Part shown: positions 24,329 through 32,463 of the stretch, in pieces
Position numbering within the stretch: the stretch's first letter is position 1
How the letters are laid out: each line of letters opens with the position of its first letter
Assembly (NCBI GenBank): GCA_052387905.1
Contig: JBQTIR010000006.1
Span: 1-47,243 of the forward strand
DNA length: 47,243 bases
DNA from: JBQTII01 sp052387905
GTDB lineage: Bacteria > Actinomycetota > Actinomycetes > Sporichthyales > Sporichthyaceae
Direction of reading: 5' to 3'
Program-made: the position numbers and the translations under genes
The notes under the pieces: model-generated
The model's database searches: none
What the model saw: only the letters and a program-made list of their open reading frames with translations
What the model was told of the DNA's origin: nothing

Positions 24329-25000
24329 ATGACCTGCCTGTTGCTCGCTGAGGACGACCTTGCCATCTCCGAGCCGTTGGCCCGCGCGCTGCGTCGCGAG
24401 GGCTATGCGGTCGAGGTGCGCGCTGATGGCATTCAGGCCCTGGAACGGGCCCGCCAGGGGGGCATCGACCTGGTCGTGCTCGACATCGGCCTGCCCGGTC
24501 TCGACGGTCTGGAGGTCTGCCGCCGCCTGCGGGGCGACGGCCAGGTCATCCCGGTGCTCGTGCTGACCGCCCGCGCCGACGAGGTGGACACCGTCGTCGG
24601 CCTGGACGCCGGCGCCGACGACTACGTCACCAAGCCGTTCCGCCTGGCCGAACTGCTGGCCCGCGTGCGCGCCCTGCTGCGCCGTGGCGCGCCTGAGGTT
24701 GGGCACGGCATCCGCGGGGTGCGTATCGACATCGAGTCCCACCGCGCCTGGATGGGCGAGACCGAACTCCAGCTCACCGCCAAGGAGTTCGACCTGCTGC
24801 GGGTCCTCATCCGCGACGCTGGCCGGGTGGTCACCCGTGACCAGCTCATGCGCGAGGTCTGGGACACCACCTGGTGGACCTCGACCAAGACCTTGGACAT
24901 GCACATCTCCTGGCTGCGTAAGAAGCTCGGCGATGACGCCACCAACCCGAAGTTCATCACCACGGTGCGCGGCGTCGGCTTCCGTTTCGAACGCGAATAG
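24329..25000 (+). CDS. OmpR/PhoB-family response regulator
   Basis: A 223-residue two-component regulator. The receiver domain has the acidic pair EDD (residues 8-10), phospho-acceptor Asp52 in VVLDIGLPG, the switch Thr in VLTARAD and the conserved Lys in YVTKPF. The winged-helix DNA-binding domain begins near residue 130: LQLTAKEFDLLRVLIRDAGRVVTRDQL, then TKTLDMHISWLRKKLGD and the wing FITTVRGVGFRFE. It is followed after 42 nt by its histidine kinase. The stimulus and target genes are unknown. Confidence 0.95.
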   Translation: MTCLLLAEDDLAISEPLARALRREGYAVEVRADGIQALERARQGGIDLVVLDIGLPGLDGLEVCRRLRGDGQVIPVLVLTARADEVDTVVGLDAGADDYVTKPFRLAELLARVRALLRRGAPEVGHGIRGVRIDIESHRAWMGETELQLTAKEFDLLRVLIRDAGRVVTRDQLMREVWDTTWWTSTKTLDMHISWLRKKLGDDATNPKFITTVRGVGFRFERE

Positions 25001-25042
25001 TGAGCGGTTCGGCCGCCCGCCGGGCGCCGAAGGGGCGCGGCG

Positions 25043-26404
25043 ATGGGTAGGCGGCTGGTTTTCTCCACGCTGTCGGTCGTCATCGTCGTCGTGCTGCTGC
25101 TCGGCATTCCGCTGGGTGTGGCCATGCGCAACGGCATCGAATCCAGCGCGGATGACAGCCTGCTGGCCGAGGCTCAGCGCCTGCTGAACACCGTTGAGGA
25201 CCGCCGCGCCTTCAATGAAACGGTCGACGCGCCCTCGCTGCAGCGGCTGGTCTCCCGCGAGCGCAGCGCAACCGTGGCGATCCCCGACGCCCTGCCGATC
25301 ACCCTGGGTGCGCCCCGCCCGGACGAGAGCAACCCGCTCGAGGTTCGTCTCACCGGCCGCTCCGGGGAGGTGGTGACGATTGCCGAATCGCGGGACCGCG
25401 TCACCAACCAGGTGCGCAAAGCGTGGCTGCTGATCCTGATCGAGGCGTTCTTCGCCGTCGCCACCGCGGGAGCCCTCGCCGCGCTGCAGGCCCGGAGTCT
25501 GGCCCGGCCCCTGGTCGAGTTGGCGGAGACGGCCGAGCGTTTCGGGTCCGGGGATCTGCGCCGGCGCCGCCATCGCCGTAGCTACGGTCTGCCCGAGGTG
25601 GACCGCGTCGCCGACGTGCTCGAGCGACGGGCCGAACGAATAGCGGAGATCCTCGCCGCCGAACGCCAGTTCTCCGCGAACGCCTCCCACCAGTTGCGCA
25701 CCCCGCTCACTGCGTTGTCGATGCGGCTGGAGGAGATCACGATGTCCGACGACATCGACGCGATGCGCGACGAGGCGACGGTCGCGCTCTCCCAGGTCGA
25801 ACGGCTGACCGAGGTCGTGGAGTCCCTGCTCGCGCAGGGTCGCGCCCCCAAGACGGTCAGCAAGGACACCATCGACGTCGACAAGATCGTGGCCCAGCAG
25901 ATCGAGGAGTGGAGCGTCGCGTTCGGCAAGGCCGGGCGCAAGATCCAACTCCTGGGCATTCCCAGCCTGATCGCTCGGGCCAGCGCCGCCGGAGTCTCCC
26001 AGGTTCTCGCGACGCTGGTGGAGAACGCGCTGCACCACGGCGGCGGCACCGTGACCATCCGTACGCGCACGGTCGGTGGCTCGGTCGTGCTGGAGGTCAC
26101 CGACGAGGGCCACGGTGTGTCCGAGGCCCTCGGTCACCGCATCTTCGAGTCCGGGGTCTCCGGTGGGCAGAGCACCGGGCGCGGTCTGGCGCTAGCCCGT
26201 GACCTCGCCCGCGCCGACGGGGCGCGCCTGGAGCTCGTCCAGCAACGCCCCGCCGTCTTCGCGTTGTTTCTAGCCGCCCGAAGATGGAGGATGACGGTGG
26301 GTCAGGCCAGGCCGCGGCGGGCGACTGCCGGGGGCCGGGTGCCCATGATCGATGCCGTCATGTCCAGGACCTGGCGGGTCGCGGCGACGTCGTGGGCCCG
26401 GTAG
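25043..26404 (+). CDS. Sensor histidine kinase
   Basis: A 453-residue membrane kinase, partner of the preceding regulator. Transmembrane helix 1 (about 5-27) and helix 2 (about 127-149) enclose an extracytoplasmic sensor domain of about 100 residues. A HAMP region (SLARPLVELAETAERFGSGDL) and the dimerisation helix follow, with phospho-acceptor His216 in SANASHQLRTPL. The ATPase domain has the N-box LVENALHHGGG, the G1 DEGHGV and the G2 GRGLALA. Family members usually end at FALFLAAR; here about 34 extra residues follow, encoded antisense to the end of folP (103-nt overlap). ATG 25043 is preceded by GGGGCGCGGCG. Confidence 0.92.
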   Translation: MGRRLVFSTLSVVIVVVLLLGIPLGVAMRNGIESSADDSLLAEAQRLLNTVEDRRAFNETVDAPSLQRLVSRERSATVAIPDALPITLGAPRPDESNPLEVRLTGRSGEVVTIAESRDRVTNQVRKAWLLILIEAFFAVATAGALAALQARSLARPLVELAETAERFGSGDLRRRRHRRSYGLPEVDRVADVLERRAERIAEILAAERQFSANASHQLRTPLTALSMRLEEITMSDDIDAMRDEATVALSQVERLTEVVESLLAQGRAPKTVSKDTIDVDKIVAQQIEEWSVAFGKAGRKIQLLGIPSLIARASAAGVSQVLATLVENALHHGGGTVTIRTRTVGGSVVLEVTDEGHGVSEALGHRIFESGVSGGQSTGRGLALARDLARADGARLELVQQRPAVFALFLAARRWRMTVGQARPRRATAGGRVPMIDAVMSRTWRVAATSWAR

Positions 26405-27195
26405 ACCCGGGCGCCCAGCCAGGCCGAGATCGCCGTGGCCGCCAGCGTCCCGTTCAGGCGCTCGTTCGGCGGCAGGTCCAACGTCTCGCCGACGAAGTCC
26501 TTGCGGGACAGCGACACCAGGACCGGCCAGCCGGTCGCCACCATCTCCGCCAGACGCCGCGTCACCTCGAGGGAATGCCGGGTGTTCTTGCCGAAATCGT
26601 GGCCCGGGTCGATCATGATCGACTCGCGCGCCACCCCGAGGCTCGCGGCCCGTTCAGCCAGCGCGATCGTGCGCTCCAGGACGTCGGCCATCACCTCGGG
26701 GTAGGCGACGCGGTGGGGGCGCGTGCGCGGCGTCGCACCGCCGGCGTGGGTGCAGACGAGGGCGGCCCCCCGCTCGGCGGCGACGGCGGCGAGGTCGGGA
26801 TCAACGCCACCCCACGCGTCGTTGAGCACGTCCGCGCCAGCGGCGCAGGCGGCGTCGCCGACCTCGGCCCGCCAGGTGTCGACGCTGATGATCACCTCGG
26901 GCCAGCGGGCGCGGACCTCGGCGATGAACCCCACCGTGCGCCGGACCTCCTCCGCCGCATCGACCTCGTCGCCGGGTCCGGCCTTCACCCCGCCGATGTC
27001 GATGATCGCGGCGCCCTGTTCCACCGCGCGCGCCACCGCGGCCAGCGCGGGGGCGTCGTCGAAGTTCGCGCCCTTGTCGTAGAACGAATCCGGGGTGCGG
27101 TTGATGATCGCCATCACCAGCAGGTCATTCGGTGCGAACGTCTGCGATCCCAGGCGCAGCAGGCCGGGAGCGGGCGTCGTCGCAGGGCGTGTCAT
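26302..27195 (-). CDS. folP2: FolP2-type dihydropteroate synthase homologue
   Basis: A 297-residue TIM-barrel protein of the pterin-binding family. It retains AIINRTPDSFYDKG, ISVDTWRAEV, ADVLNDAWGG, IDPGHDFGK and SLSRKDFVGE. The loop that binds p-aminobenzoate in true DHPS (GGESTRPG) reads GGVKAGPG, as in mycobacterial FolP2 (Rv1207), and M. leprae FolP2 was reported to lack DHPS activity. It is therefore probably not the folate-pathway enzyme. In mycobacteria gpgS follows folP2; here it is absent and the next gene on the other strand is DivIVA-like. The ATG at 27195 begins MTRPATTPAPG. Confidence 0.88.
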   Translation of the reverse strand: MTRPATTPAPGLLRLGSQTFAPNDLLVMAIINRTPDSFYDKGANFDDAPALAAVARAVEQGAAIIDIGGVKAGPGDEVDAAEEVRRTVGFIAEVRARWPEVIISVDTWRAEVGDAACAAGADVLNDAWGGVDPDLAAVAAERGAALVCTHAGGATPRTRPHRVAYPEVMADVLERTIALAERAASLGVARESIMIDPGHDFGKNTRHSLEVTRRLAEMVATGWPVLVSLSRKDFVGETLDLPPNERLNGTLAATAISAWLGARVYRAHDVAATRQVLDMTASIMGTRPPAVARRGLA

Positions 27196-27276
27196 CGGCG
27201 TGCCCGATCGGTTGTGGGTTGCCCGTGACACGATCGGCAATCAAGATGCCCGGGCCGGGTGGGGGGACGGTGTGCA

Positions 27277-27609
27277 GTGTTCTACGTGATGGTGATTTTG
27301 GTGGGTGTGGTGGTCTTCGGGATCAGCGCGGTCGCCGCGGGCCAGGGCGGCACGCTCGCCGACGCGGGCTCCGACCAGCGCCGCCTCGTGCTGCCGCCGG
27401 GCCCGATGACCGCGGCCGACCTGGCCGCGGTGCGCTTTCCGGTCGCGGTGCGCGGCTACCGGATGGACCAGGTGGACGCGCTGCTGGAGCGGCTTGCCTA
27501 CGACATTGCGTACCGGGACGCGCACATCGCGCACCTGGAGGGCACCGACCCGGCGGCCAATCCGGTGCACGACGGCACCGGGCGCACCGAGCGCGAGTGG
27601 GGGAACTAA
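27277..27609 (+). CDS. Small membrane-anchored DivIVA-domain protein
   Basis: A 110-residue protein with one N-terminal transmembrane helix (YVMVILVGVVVFGISAVAAG), a short linker, and one copy of the DivIVA (DivI1A) motif: FPVAVRGYRMDQVDALLERLAYDIAYRDAHI, which predicts a short coiled coil. Such motifs bind curved membrane at poles and septa in Gram-positive bacteria. A GTG at 27277, 6 nt after GGGGGGACGG, is chosen as start. M. tuberculosis Rv1209 occupies the equivalent place (from memory). The stop lies 3 nt before the next start. Confidence 0.82.
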   Translation: MFYVMVILVGVVVFGISAVAAGQGGTLADAGSDQRRLVLPPGPMTAADLAAVRFPVAVRGYRMDQVDALLERLAYDIAYRDAHIAHLEGTDPAANPVHDGTGRTEREWGN

Positions 27610-27612
27610 GGC

Positions 27613-28077
27613 ATGCGCGACATCGAACTCAGCGTCGACATCGACCGCGGCGCCGACGAGGTCTGGGCCGGCCTGGTCGACTGGCCGAGCCAGGGACAGT
27701 GGATGCCGGCGACCACGGTGCACGTGGTCGGTGGTGGCCCGGGGCATGGCGTCGGCGCCCAGATCGTGGCCTACACCGGCTTGCGCCCGCTCCGGGTCGC
27801 CGACCGGATGACGGTGACCGAATGGGACCCGCCGCGGCGGTGCACGGTGCTCAAGACCGGCCGGGTGATGAAGGGCAGCGCCGCCTTCGAGGTACGCGAG
27901 CTGAGCCCGACCCGCTCGCAGGTCCGCTGGCGAGAATCCCTGATCCCCCCGTTCGGTGTCGCGGGCAAGGTGCTCGCGCCGGGCCTGAGCGTCGGCACGC
28001 GCCTGGTGATCGGGCTGGCGCTGCGGCGCTTCGCCCGCTGGGTGACGCGGCACAACGCCACCGGCACCCCAGCCTGA
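27613..28077 (+). CDS. SRPBCC (START/Bet v1-like) family protein
   Basis: A 154-residue single-domain protein of the polyketide cyclase/SRPBCC fold: it opens MRDIELSVDIDRGADEVWAGLVDW, a pattern in which DW and the following W line the cavity, and continues with GVGAQIVAYTGLRPLRVADRMTVTEWDPPRRCTVLKTGRVMKG and AFEVRELSPTRSQVRWRE. The family binds hydrophobic ligands or shapes polyketides; the ligand here is unknown. It is tightly packed between the DivIVA-like gene and tag and is likely in the same operon. Confidence 0.85.
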   Translation: MRDIELSVDIDRGADEVWAGLVDWPSQGQWMPATTVHVVGGGPGHGVGAQIVAYTGLRPLRVADRMTVTEWDPPRRCTVLKTGRVMKGSAAFEVRELSPTRSQVRWRESLIPPFGVAGKVLAPGLSVGTRLVIGLALRRFARWVTRHNATGTPA

Positions 28078-28090
28078 GCGGGCGCCTGCC

Positions 28091-28657
28091 ATGAGTGCGG
28101 TGCCCGCCCCGGACGGCCGGCCGCGGTGCCCGTGGGCGGTTTCGAGCCCGGACTACCTGACCTACCACGACACCGAGTGGGGCCGCGCGGTTCGCGGCGA
28201 CGATGCCCTCTACGAGCGATTGACGCTGGAAGCCTTCCAGTCCGGGTTGTCCTGGATCACGATCCTGCGTAAGCGAGTGGGCTTTCGGGCGGCGTTCGCC
28301 GGATTTTCGATGAGCGCTGTCGCCGAGTTCACCGAGTCCGACGTCGAGCGGCTCCTCGCCGATCCCGGGATCGTGCGTAACCGGGCCAAGGTGCTCGCGG
28401 CGATCCGCAACGCCCGCGCCGGCCTCGAGCTCGGCCCTGGGGGACTCGACGCCCTGCTGTGGTCGTACGCACCCGCGCCCCGCCCGCGGCCACGAACTAC
28501 GGCCGAGGTGCCCGCCACGACGGTGGAGTCAAACGCGCTGGCGAAAGAGCTCAAGCGCCGTGGGTTCACCTTCGTCGGTCCGACCACGGCCTACGCGTTG
28601 ATGCAGGCCACCGGCATGGTCGATGACCACCTCGCCGACTGTGTGATCACGGGTTAG
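28091..28657 (+). CDS. tag: DNA-3-methyladenine glycosylase I
   Basis: A 188-residue HhH-type base-excision glycosylase removing 3-methyladenine from alkylated DNA. It has RCPWAVSSPDYLTYHDTEWGRAVRGDDALYERLTLEAFQSGLSW, the Tag hallmark, then ITILRKRVGFRAAFAGF and, near the end, KELKRRGFTFVGPTTAYALMQATGMVDDH with the conserved VGPTT and the zinc-binding His and Cys (DHLADC). The Cys in RCPW completes the zinc site. It lies 13 nt after the SRPBCC gene. The last 11 nt overlap the convergent secreted-protein gene. Confidence 0.95.
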   Translation: MSAVPAPDGRPRCPWAVSSPDYLTYHDTEWGRAVRGDDALYERLTLEAFQSGLSWITILRKRVGFRAAFAGFSMSAVAEFTESDVERLLADPGIVRNRAKVLAAIRNARAGLELGPGGLDALLWSYAPAPRPRPRTTAEVPATTVESNALAKELKRRGFTFVGPTTAYALMQATGMVDDHLADCVITG

Positions 28658-29615
28658 TGAGGGCGCCCAGCTCGTCGAGGTCGGCGACGTGCAGGTGCTT
28701 GATCTTGTTGGCGGTGTTGGGGACGTTGTCCTTCGCCGAGCCGCCTTCGAAGTTCAGGAACACCCGGTCACCAACCTGGGCGAGGTTCTGCCCGAAGTTG
28801 GGGGCGGCGAAGCATCGCCCGGTGGCGCCCGACAGGTCCCGGCCGGACCGCTCGATCACGGTGACCTTGCCCGTGGTGAGTCCGGAGTAGAAGACGAATC
28901 GGTCCTCGGTGACCAACGCGCCCTGCGTCTGCGTCGGGACCGGCCACGGCTTGCCCGCCTGATCCAGCGTGCCGTCGGAGCGCACGCGGTACCGGGCCAT
29001 CGCGGAGTTGTCGCTGGAGCGCGAGTATCGCCCGGCCCAGACCTCGCCGTCGTCGACCGTCATGAAATGCGAGCCGATGACCTTCTGCGCCTTTCCGACC
29101 TCCGCCAGCACCGGCTTGGTGTTGTTGGCGGCCGCGCGCTTCATGGCGTCGCGCAGGTCGGACACCTTGTACTTGCGTACCCGGTCGTTGTCCGAGCCGG
29201 TGGTGAAGAGCCACTTCCCGGCCAGTCCGAGCGCACCGAGGTGCGACTCGGCGACCTGGACGGTCCCGACCCGCTTGCCGCTGGCGGGGTTGATGCCGAT
29301 CAGGTACGAGCGCGAGCCGTCGCGGTAGGCACCGACCAACAGCAGGTCGGAGCCGGACCCCTTCCAGTTGCGCCAGGTCGTCAGGCCCTGGGGGATATGG
29401 GTGCTCAGGTGCGGGATCGCCGGGCCTTGGGCGAACGTCGAGTTGTAGACCGTCGACGCAGACGGGCCCGGGTAGAACGGGCCATCGCCACCGGCCGCGC
29501 GGGCGCAGGGGCCGACCGCTGCGGTGACGGAGCTGCTCACCGTGACCAGCCCAGCGAGCCCCACCGTCAGGCACACCCCGACCAGGGCCACTCGCACGCC
29601 AGTCCTGCCTGCCAT
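28647..29615 (-). CDS. Secreted protein of unknown function, beta-propeller-like
   Basis: A 322-residue protein with a Sec signal peptide (VRVALVGVCLTVGLAGLVTVSSSVTAAV). The mature part has repeated four-strand-like segments such as HIPQGLTTWRNWKGSGSDLLLVGAYRDG, HLGALGLAGKWLFTTGSDNDRVRKYKVSD, GSHFMTVDDGEVWAGRYS and GALVTEDRFVFYSGLTTGKVTVIERSG, suggesting a beta-propeller. Two Cys (near residues 37 and 268) could pair. No family name can be given. GGAGG 8 nt before the ATG supports the start. It is convergent with tag and downstream of the enoyl-CoA hydratase. Confidence 0.75.
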   Translation of the reverse strand: MAGRTGVRVALVGVCLTVGLAGLVTVSSSVTAAVGPCARAAGGDGPFYPGPSASTVYNSTFAQGPAIPHLSTHIPQGLTTWRNWKGSGSDLLLVGAYRDGSRSYLIGINPASGKRVGTVQVAESHLGALGLAGKWLFTTGSDNDRVRKYKVSDLRDAMKRAAANNTKPVLAEVGKAQKVIGSHFMTVDDGEVWAGRYSRSSDNSAMARYRVRSDGTLDQAGKPWPVPTQTQGALVTEDRFVFYSGLTTGKVTVIERSGRDLSGATGRCFAAPNFGQNLAQVGDRVFLNFEGGSAKDNVPNTANKIKHLHVADLDELGALTNP

Positions 29616-29737
29616 GTAGAGCCTCCGTGGGTCGCCCGCGGCAGCCCGCCTGCCGTTGTCAGCCCATCATGGCCCCCGTATGGCGTCAGGTCTGGCGTTC
29701 GCGCGCGTCCTCAGGTAATTGCTGGCCGGTGGCGGGG

Positions 29738-29755
29738 TTCCTTGTCGGCGACAAA
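29738..29755 (-). terminator. Short hairpin after the enoyl-CoA hydratase gene
   Basis: CCTTGTC (29738-29744) pairs with GACAAAGG (29748-29755) with one bulged A and a GGC loop. It lies 16 nt past the hydratase stop. No clear U-tract follows. Confidence 0.35.
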
Positions 29756-29771
29756 GGAGCCTGGGCCGTGT

Positions 29772-30554
29772 TCAGCGTCCGGTGAATACCGGCGTGCGCT
29801 TGGCGAGGAAGGCCTCGACGGCCTCGACATGGTCTCCGGAGGCCCCCGCTGCCGTGATCAGCTGGTGTTCCAGGCGCATGGTGTCGGCGAGCGAGTGCTG
29901 GCCGCTGTAGCGCAACAGCTGCCGGATTGCCGCATAGGCCCCGGTCGGGCCCGCGGCCAGGCGGCTGGCCATCTCTGCCGCAGTGGCGGCGAGTTCCTCG
30001 CCCGGCACGACCTGGTTGACCAGACCAATCTCCAGCGCCTCGGCGGCCTTGAGCGTGGGGGAGAACATCAACAGCTCGGTGGCCTTGGCGACCCCGACCA
30101 GGCGCGGCAGCTGCCAGGACATGCCGGTGTCGGGGCACAGCGCGATCGCCGCGAAGGCGGTGGTGAACGAGGCACGTTCCGCGGCGAGGCGGAAATCAGC
30201 GGCCAGGGCCAGGGACAGACCGGCGCCCGCGACCGGGCCGTTCACGGCGGCGATGACGGGCTTGGGCATCTCGGCGAGCAGCGTCGCCAACGGTACGTAG
30301 TGCTCGGCGACGGTGTACATACGCTCCGGCGCGGAGCGGGAGAAGTCGGCCTCGCCCAGGTCCTGCCCGACGCAGAAGCCCTTGCCCGCCCCGGTCAGCA
30401 CGAGCGCACGCACCTCGGGATCGGCGGCGACATCGTGCAGGATCTCGGCCAGCAGTTCCTTGGCCTCGCGGGTCAGCGCGTTGTAGACCTCGGGCCGGTT
30501 CAGAGTCACCGTCGCGACGCCATTGACCCGTTCCAGGAGCACCGGCTCGCCCAT
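29772..30554 (-). CDS. Enoyl-CoA hydratase/isomerase family protein
   Basis: A 260-residue crotonase-fold protein. Signatures are NRPEVYNALTREAKELLAEIL, VLTGAGKGFCVGQDLGE (first oxyanion strand), PKPVIAAVNGPVAGAGLSLALAADFRLA (second oxyanion GAG) and GMSWQLPRLVG, where the DTGMSW region carries the Asp/Ser type found in PaaG-like ring isomerases in place of the two Glu of classical hydratases. This suggests an isomerase such as 2-(1,2-epoxy-1,2-dihydrophenyl)acetyl-CoA isomerase, but no paa genes are nearby, so I keep the family name. Confidence 0.9.
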   Translation of the reverse strand: MGEPVLLERVNGVATVTLNRPEVYNALTREAKELLAEILHDVAADPEVRALVLTGAGKGFCVGQDLGEADFSRSAPERMYTVAEHYVPLATLLAEMPKPVIAAVNGPVAGAGLSLALAADFRLAAERASFTTAFAAIALCPDTGMSWQLPRLVGVAKATELLMFSPTLKAAEALEIGLVNQVVPGEELAATAAEMASRLAAGPTGAYAAIRQLLRYSGQHSLADTMRLEHQLITAAGASGDHVEAVEAFLAKRTPVFTGR

Positions 30555-30682
30555 CGACTGCCTCCCTATTTACGCCCGTACGGACTGCGCGCCAGCCTAG
30601 ATCCACGGCGAGCCGGCCCGGCTGGAAGCCTTGCCCGGGGCGCGCCGGGGGGTAAGCGCGCACCGGGAAGGGGCCTATCCCC

Positions 30683-30688
30683 GATAAT
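30683..30688 (+). promoter_or_regulatory. Candidate -10 box (GATAAT) for the DUF3117 gene
   Basis: GATAAT lies 63 nt before the DUF3117 ATG in the divergent spacer with the enoyl-CoA hydratase gene. No convincing -35 is visible. Confidence 0.3.
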
Positions 30689-30751
30689 GGTCATCAGTGA
30701 CGCGCTGCGAGATCGCAGGTCGCGGCGTCAAGAGCAGGTGAGGAGTCGAAC

Positions 30752-30919
30752 ATGGCGGCCATGAAGCCACGGACCGGTGACGGCCCGTTGGAGGTCACCA
30801 AGGAGGGCCGCGGCATTGTGATGCGCGTCCCGCTGGAGGGTGGCGGCCGACTTGTCGTCGAGCTCTCCCAGGATGAAGCCGGCGCCTTGGGCGACGCACT
30901 GAAGAACGTCGTTCCCTGA
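30752..30919 (+). CDS. DUF3117 family small protein
   Basis: A 55-residue protein: MAAMKPRTGDGPLEVTKEGRG, then VMRVPLEGGGRLVVELSQDEA and GALGDALKNVV. This matches the short actinobacterial DUF3117 family (M. tuberculosis Rv1211), strongly conserved yet of unknown function. GTGAGGAG lies 8 nt upstream of the ATG. Its place between tag and the O-methyltransferase/sigE cluster repeats the mycobacterial order. The stop codon falls inside a short hairpin, TTCCCT GACA AGGGAA (30912-30927), and pepA starts 34 nt later. Confidence 0.92.
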   Translation: MAAMKPRTGDGPLEVTKEGRGIVMRVPLEGGGRLVVELSQDEAGALGDALKNVVP

Positions 30920-30953
30920 CAAGGGAATCGTCGTTCCCTCCCAAGGAGTCGTT

Positions 30954-32456
30954 GTGGCCGTCCACGTAGTCGCCGGCGACACGCTGATCGGTGCGCTGGA
31001 TGCTGACGTCCTTGCCGCGGGCCTGCGTCCCGGGCCCGACGGCCCGGTGGCCGGCCCCGGTCTGGCCGCGGCCGGCCGGGCCCTGGGCATCGATCTGGTC
31101 GAGTTCGCTTGCCGCGAGAAGTTCACCGCCGACGCGGGGGAGATCCTCGCCCTCCCCCTGAGCACTGCGGCCGCGGGCGGCGCCGAACAATTCTTGCTCG
31201 TCGGCACCGGTGACGGGAGCCCGACCGCACTGCGCCGGGCCGGGGCCGCGCTCGCCCGGCGGGTGCGCACCCGCACCCGACTGGCCACCACGGTCGTCGC
31301 CCGGGCCACGCCCGACGGAGTACGCGCGTTCACCGAGGGCCTGCTGCTGGGGTCGTACGCCTTCGCCATGCGCAGTGGGAAACCGGCCCAGTCCGCGGTC
31401 CGCCGGGTCGACCTGCTGGTCGCCCCGGCCCGCCTCGCCGCCTCCGAAGCGGCCCGATCTCGCGGGGAGATCACCGCCACCGCCGTGTGCCTTGCCCGCG
31501 ACCTGGCGAACACGCATTCGGCCACCAAGTCACCGCAGTGGCTGGCGAGCCAGGCTTCCCAGGTGGCGCGCCGCGCCGGGCTCAGTGTGGAGATCTGGGA
31601 CACCGATGCCCTGCATGCGCAGGGTTTCGGCGGGATCCTCGCGGTCGGGGCGGGCTCGTCGCGGGGCCCGCGGCTGATCCAACTCGGCTACACCCCGGAC
31701 GGCGCGAGTGCGGCGACTCCCCACGTCGTGCTGGTCGGCAAGGGCATCACCTTCGACACCGGCGGTCTCTCGCTCAAACCCGGCGAGGCCATGGTCGCGA
31801 TGAAGGCCGACATGGCCGGCGGCGCCGCGGTGATCGCTGCGATGTCCGCCCTGCGCGCGCTGTCGATCCCCGTCCGCGTGACGGGCCTGATCGCCGCCGC
31901 CGAGAACATGCCGTCGGGCTCGGCGTACCGCCCCGGAGACGTGATCCGGCACTACGGCGGGACGACGGTCGAGGTGCTCAACACCGACGCCGAGGGCCGC
32001 CTGGTCCTGGCCGACGCTCTGGCCTACGCCGACGCGATGCTCGACCCGGACGTCCTGGTTGACCTGGCCACCCTCACCGGCGCCGCCACCCTGGCGCTCT
32101 CCCGGCGCATCGGTGCGCTGTTCACCCCGGACGACAAACTGGCGAAGGCGCTGAGCGCGGCATCGGAGGCCGGGGGTGACCGGATCTGGCGGATGCCGCT
32201 GGTCGAGGACTACCGGATCGCGCTGTCCTCGCCGATCGCCGATCTCGCCCACGTCCCCCACGCAGCCCACCGCAAGACCCAGGGCGGAGCGATCACGGCC
32301 GCACTGTTCCTGCAGGCCTTCGTCGGCAAGCGCACCTGGGCCCACATCGACATGGCCGGCCCCGGCAAGATCGACGGCGACGAGCACGAGAACACCAAGG
32401 GTGGCACCGGCTACGGCGTCCGCCTGCTGCTTCGCTGGCTGGAGTCCTACGCCTGA
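30954..32456 (+). CDS. pepA: Leucyl aminopeptidase (M17)
   Basis: A 500-residue cytosolic two-zinc aminopeptidase. The variable N-terminal macrodomain-like part runs to about residue 165. The catalytic domain follows with CLARDLANTHSATKSP, VGKGITFDTGGLSLKPG (zinc Lys and Asp), MKADMAGGAAVIAAM, AAENMPSGSAYRPGDVI and the signature NTDAEGRLVLADAL. The C-terminal KRTWAHIDMAGPG is standard. The start is a GTG preceded by AAGGAG at 6 nt. It is convergent with the O-methyltransferase gene, 7 bp apart. Confidence 0.95.
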   Translation: MAVHVVAGDTLIGALDADVLAAGLRPGPDGPVAGPGLAAAGRALGIDLVEFACREKFTADAGEILALPLSTAAAGGAEQFLLVGTGDGSPTALRRAGAALARRVRTRTRLATTVVARATPDGVRAFTEGLLLGSYAFAMRSGKPAQSAVRRVDLLVAPARLAASEAARSRGEITATAVCLARDLANTHSATKSPQWLASQASQVARRAGLSVEIWDTDALHAQGFGGILAVGAGSSRGPRLIQLGYTPDGASAATPHVVLVGKGITFDTGGLSLKPGEAMVAMKADMAGGAAVIAAMSALRALSIPVRVTGLIAAAENMPSGSAYRPGDVIRHYGGTTVEVLNTDAEGRLVLADALAYADAMLDPDVLVDLATLTGAATLALSRRIGALFTPDDKLAKALSAASEAGGDRIWRMPLVEDYRIALSSPIADLAHVPHAAHRKTQGGAITAALFLQAFVGKRTWAHIDMAGPGKIDGDEHENTKGGTGYGVRLLLRWLESYA

Positions 32457-32463
32457 CGCGCAG

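Noticed and set aside
24280..24330. tRNA-like stretch (reverse strand GGCCGAATGGTAAAGCGC...)
   Set aside because: A D-arm-like phrase is present, but no acceptor stem, anticodon arm or T-arm could be fitted.
24290..26137. Long minus-strand frame opposite the two-component genes
   Set aside because: Both sense genes show complete catalytic motifs; the antisense frame is compositional noise.
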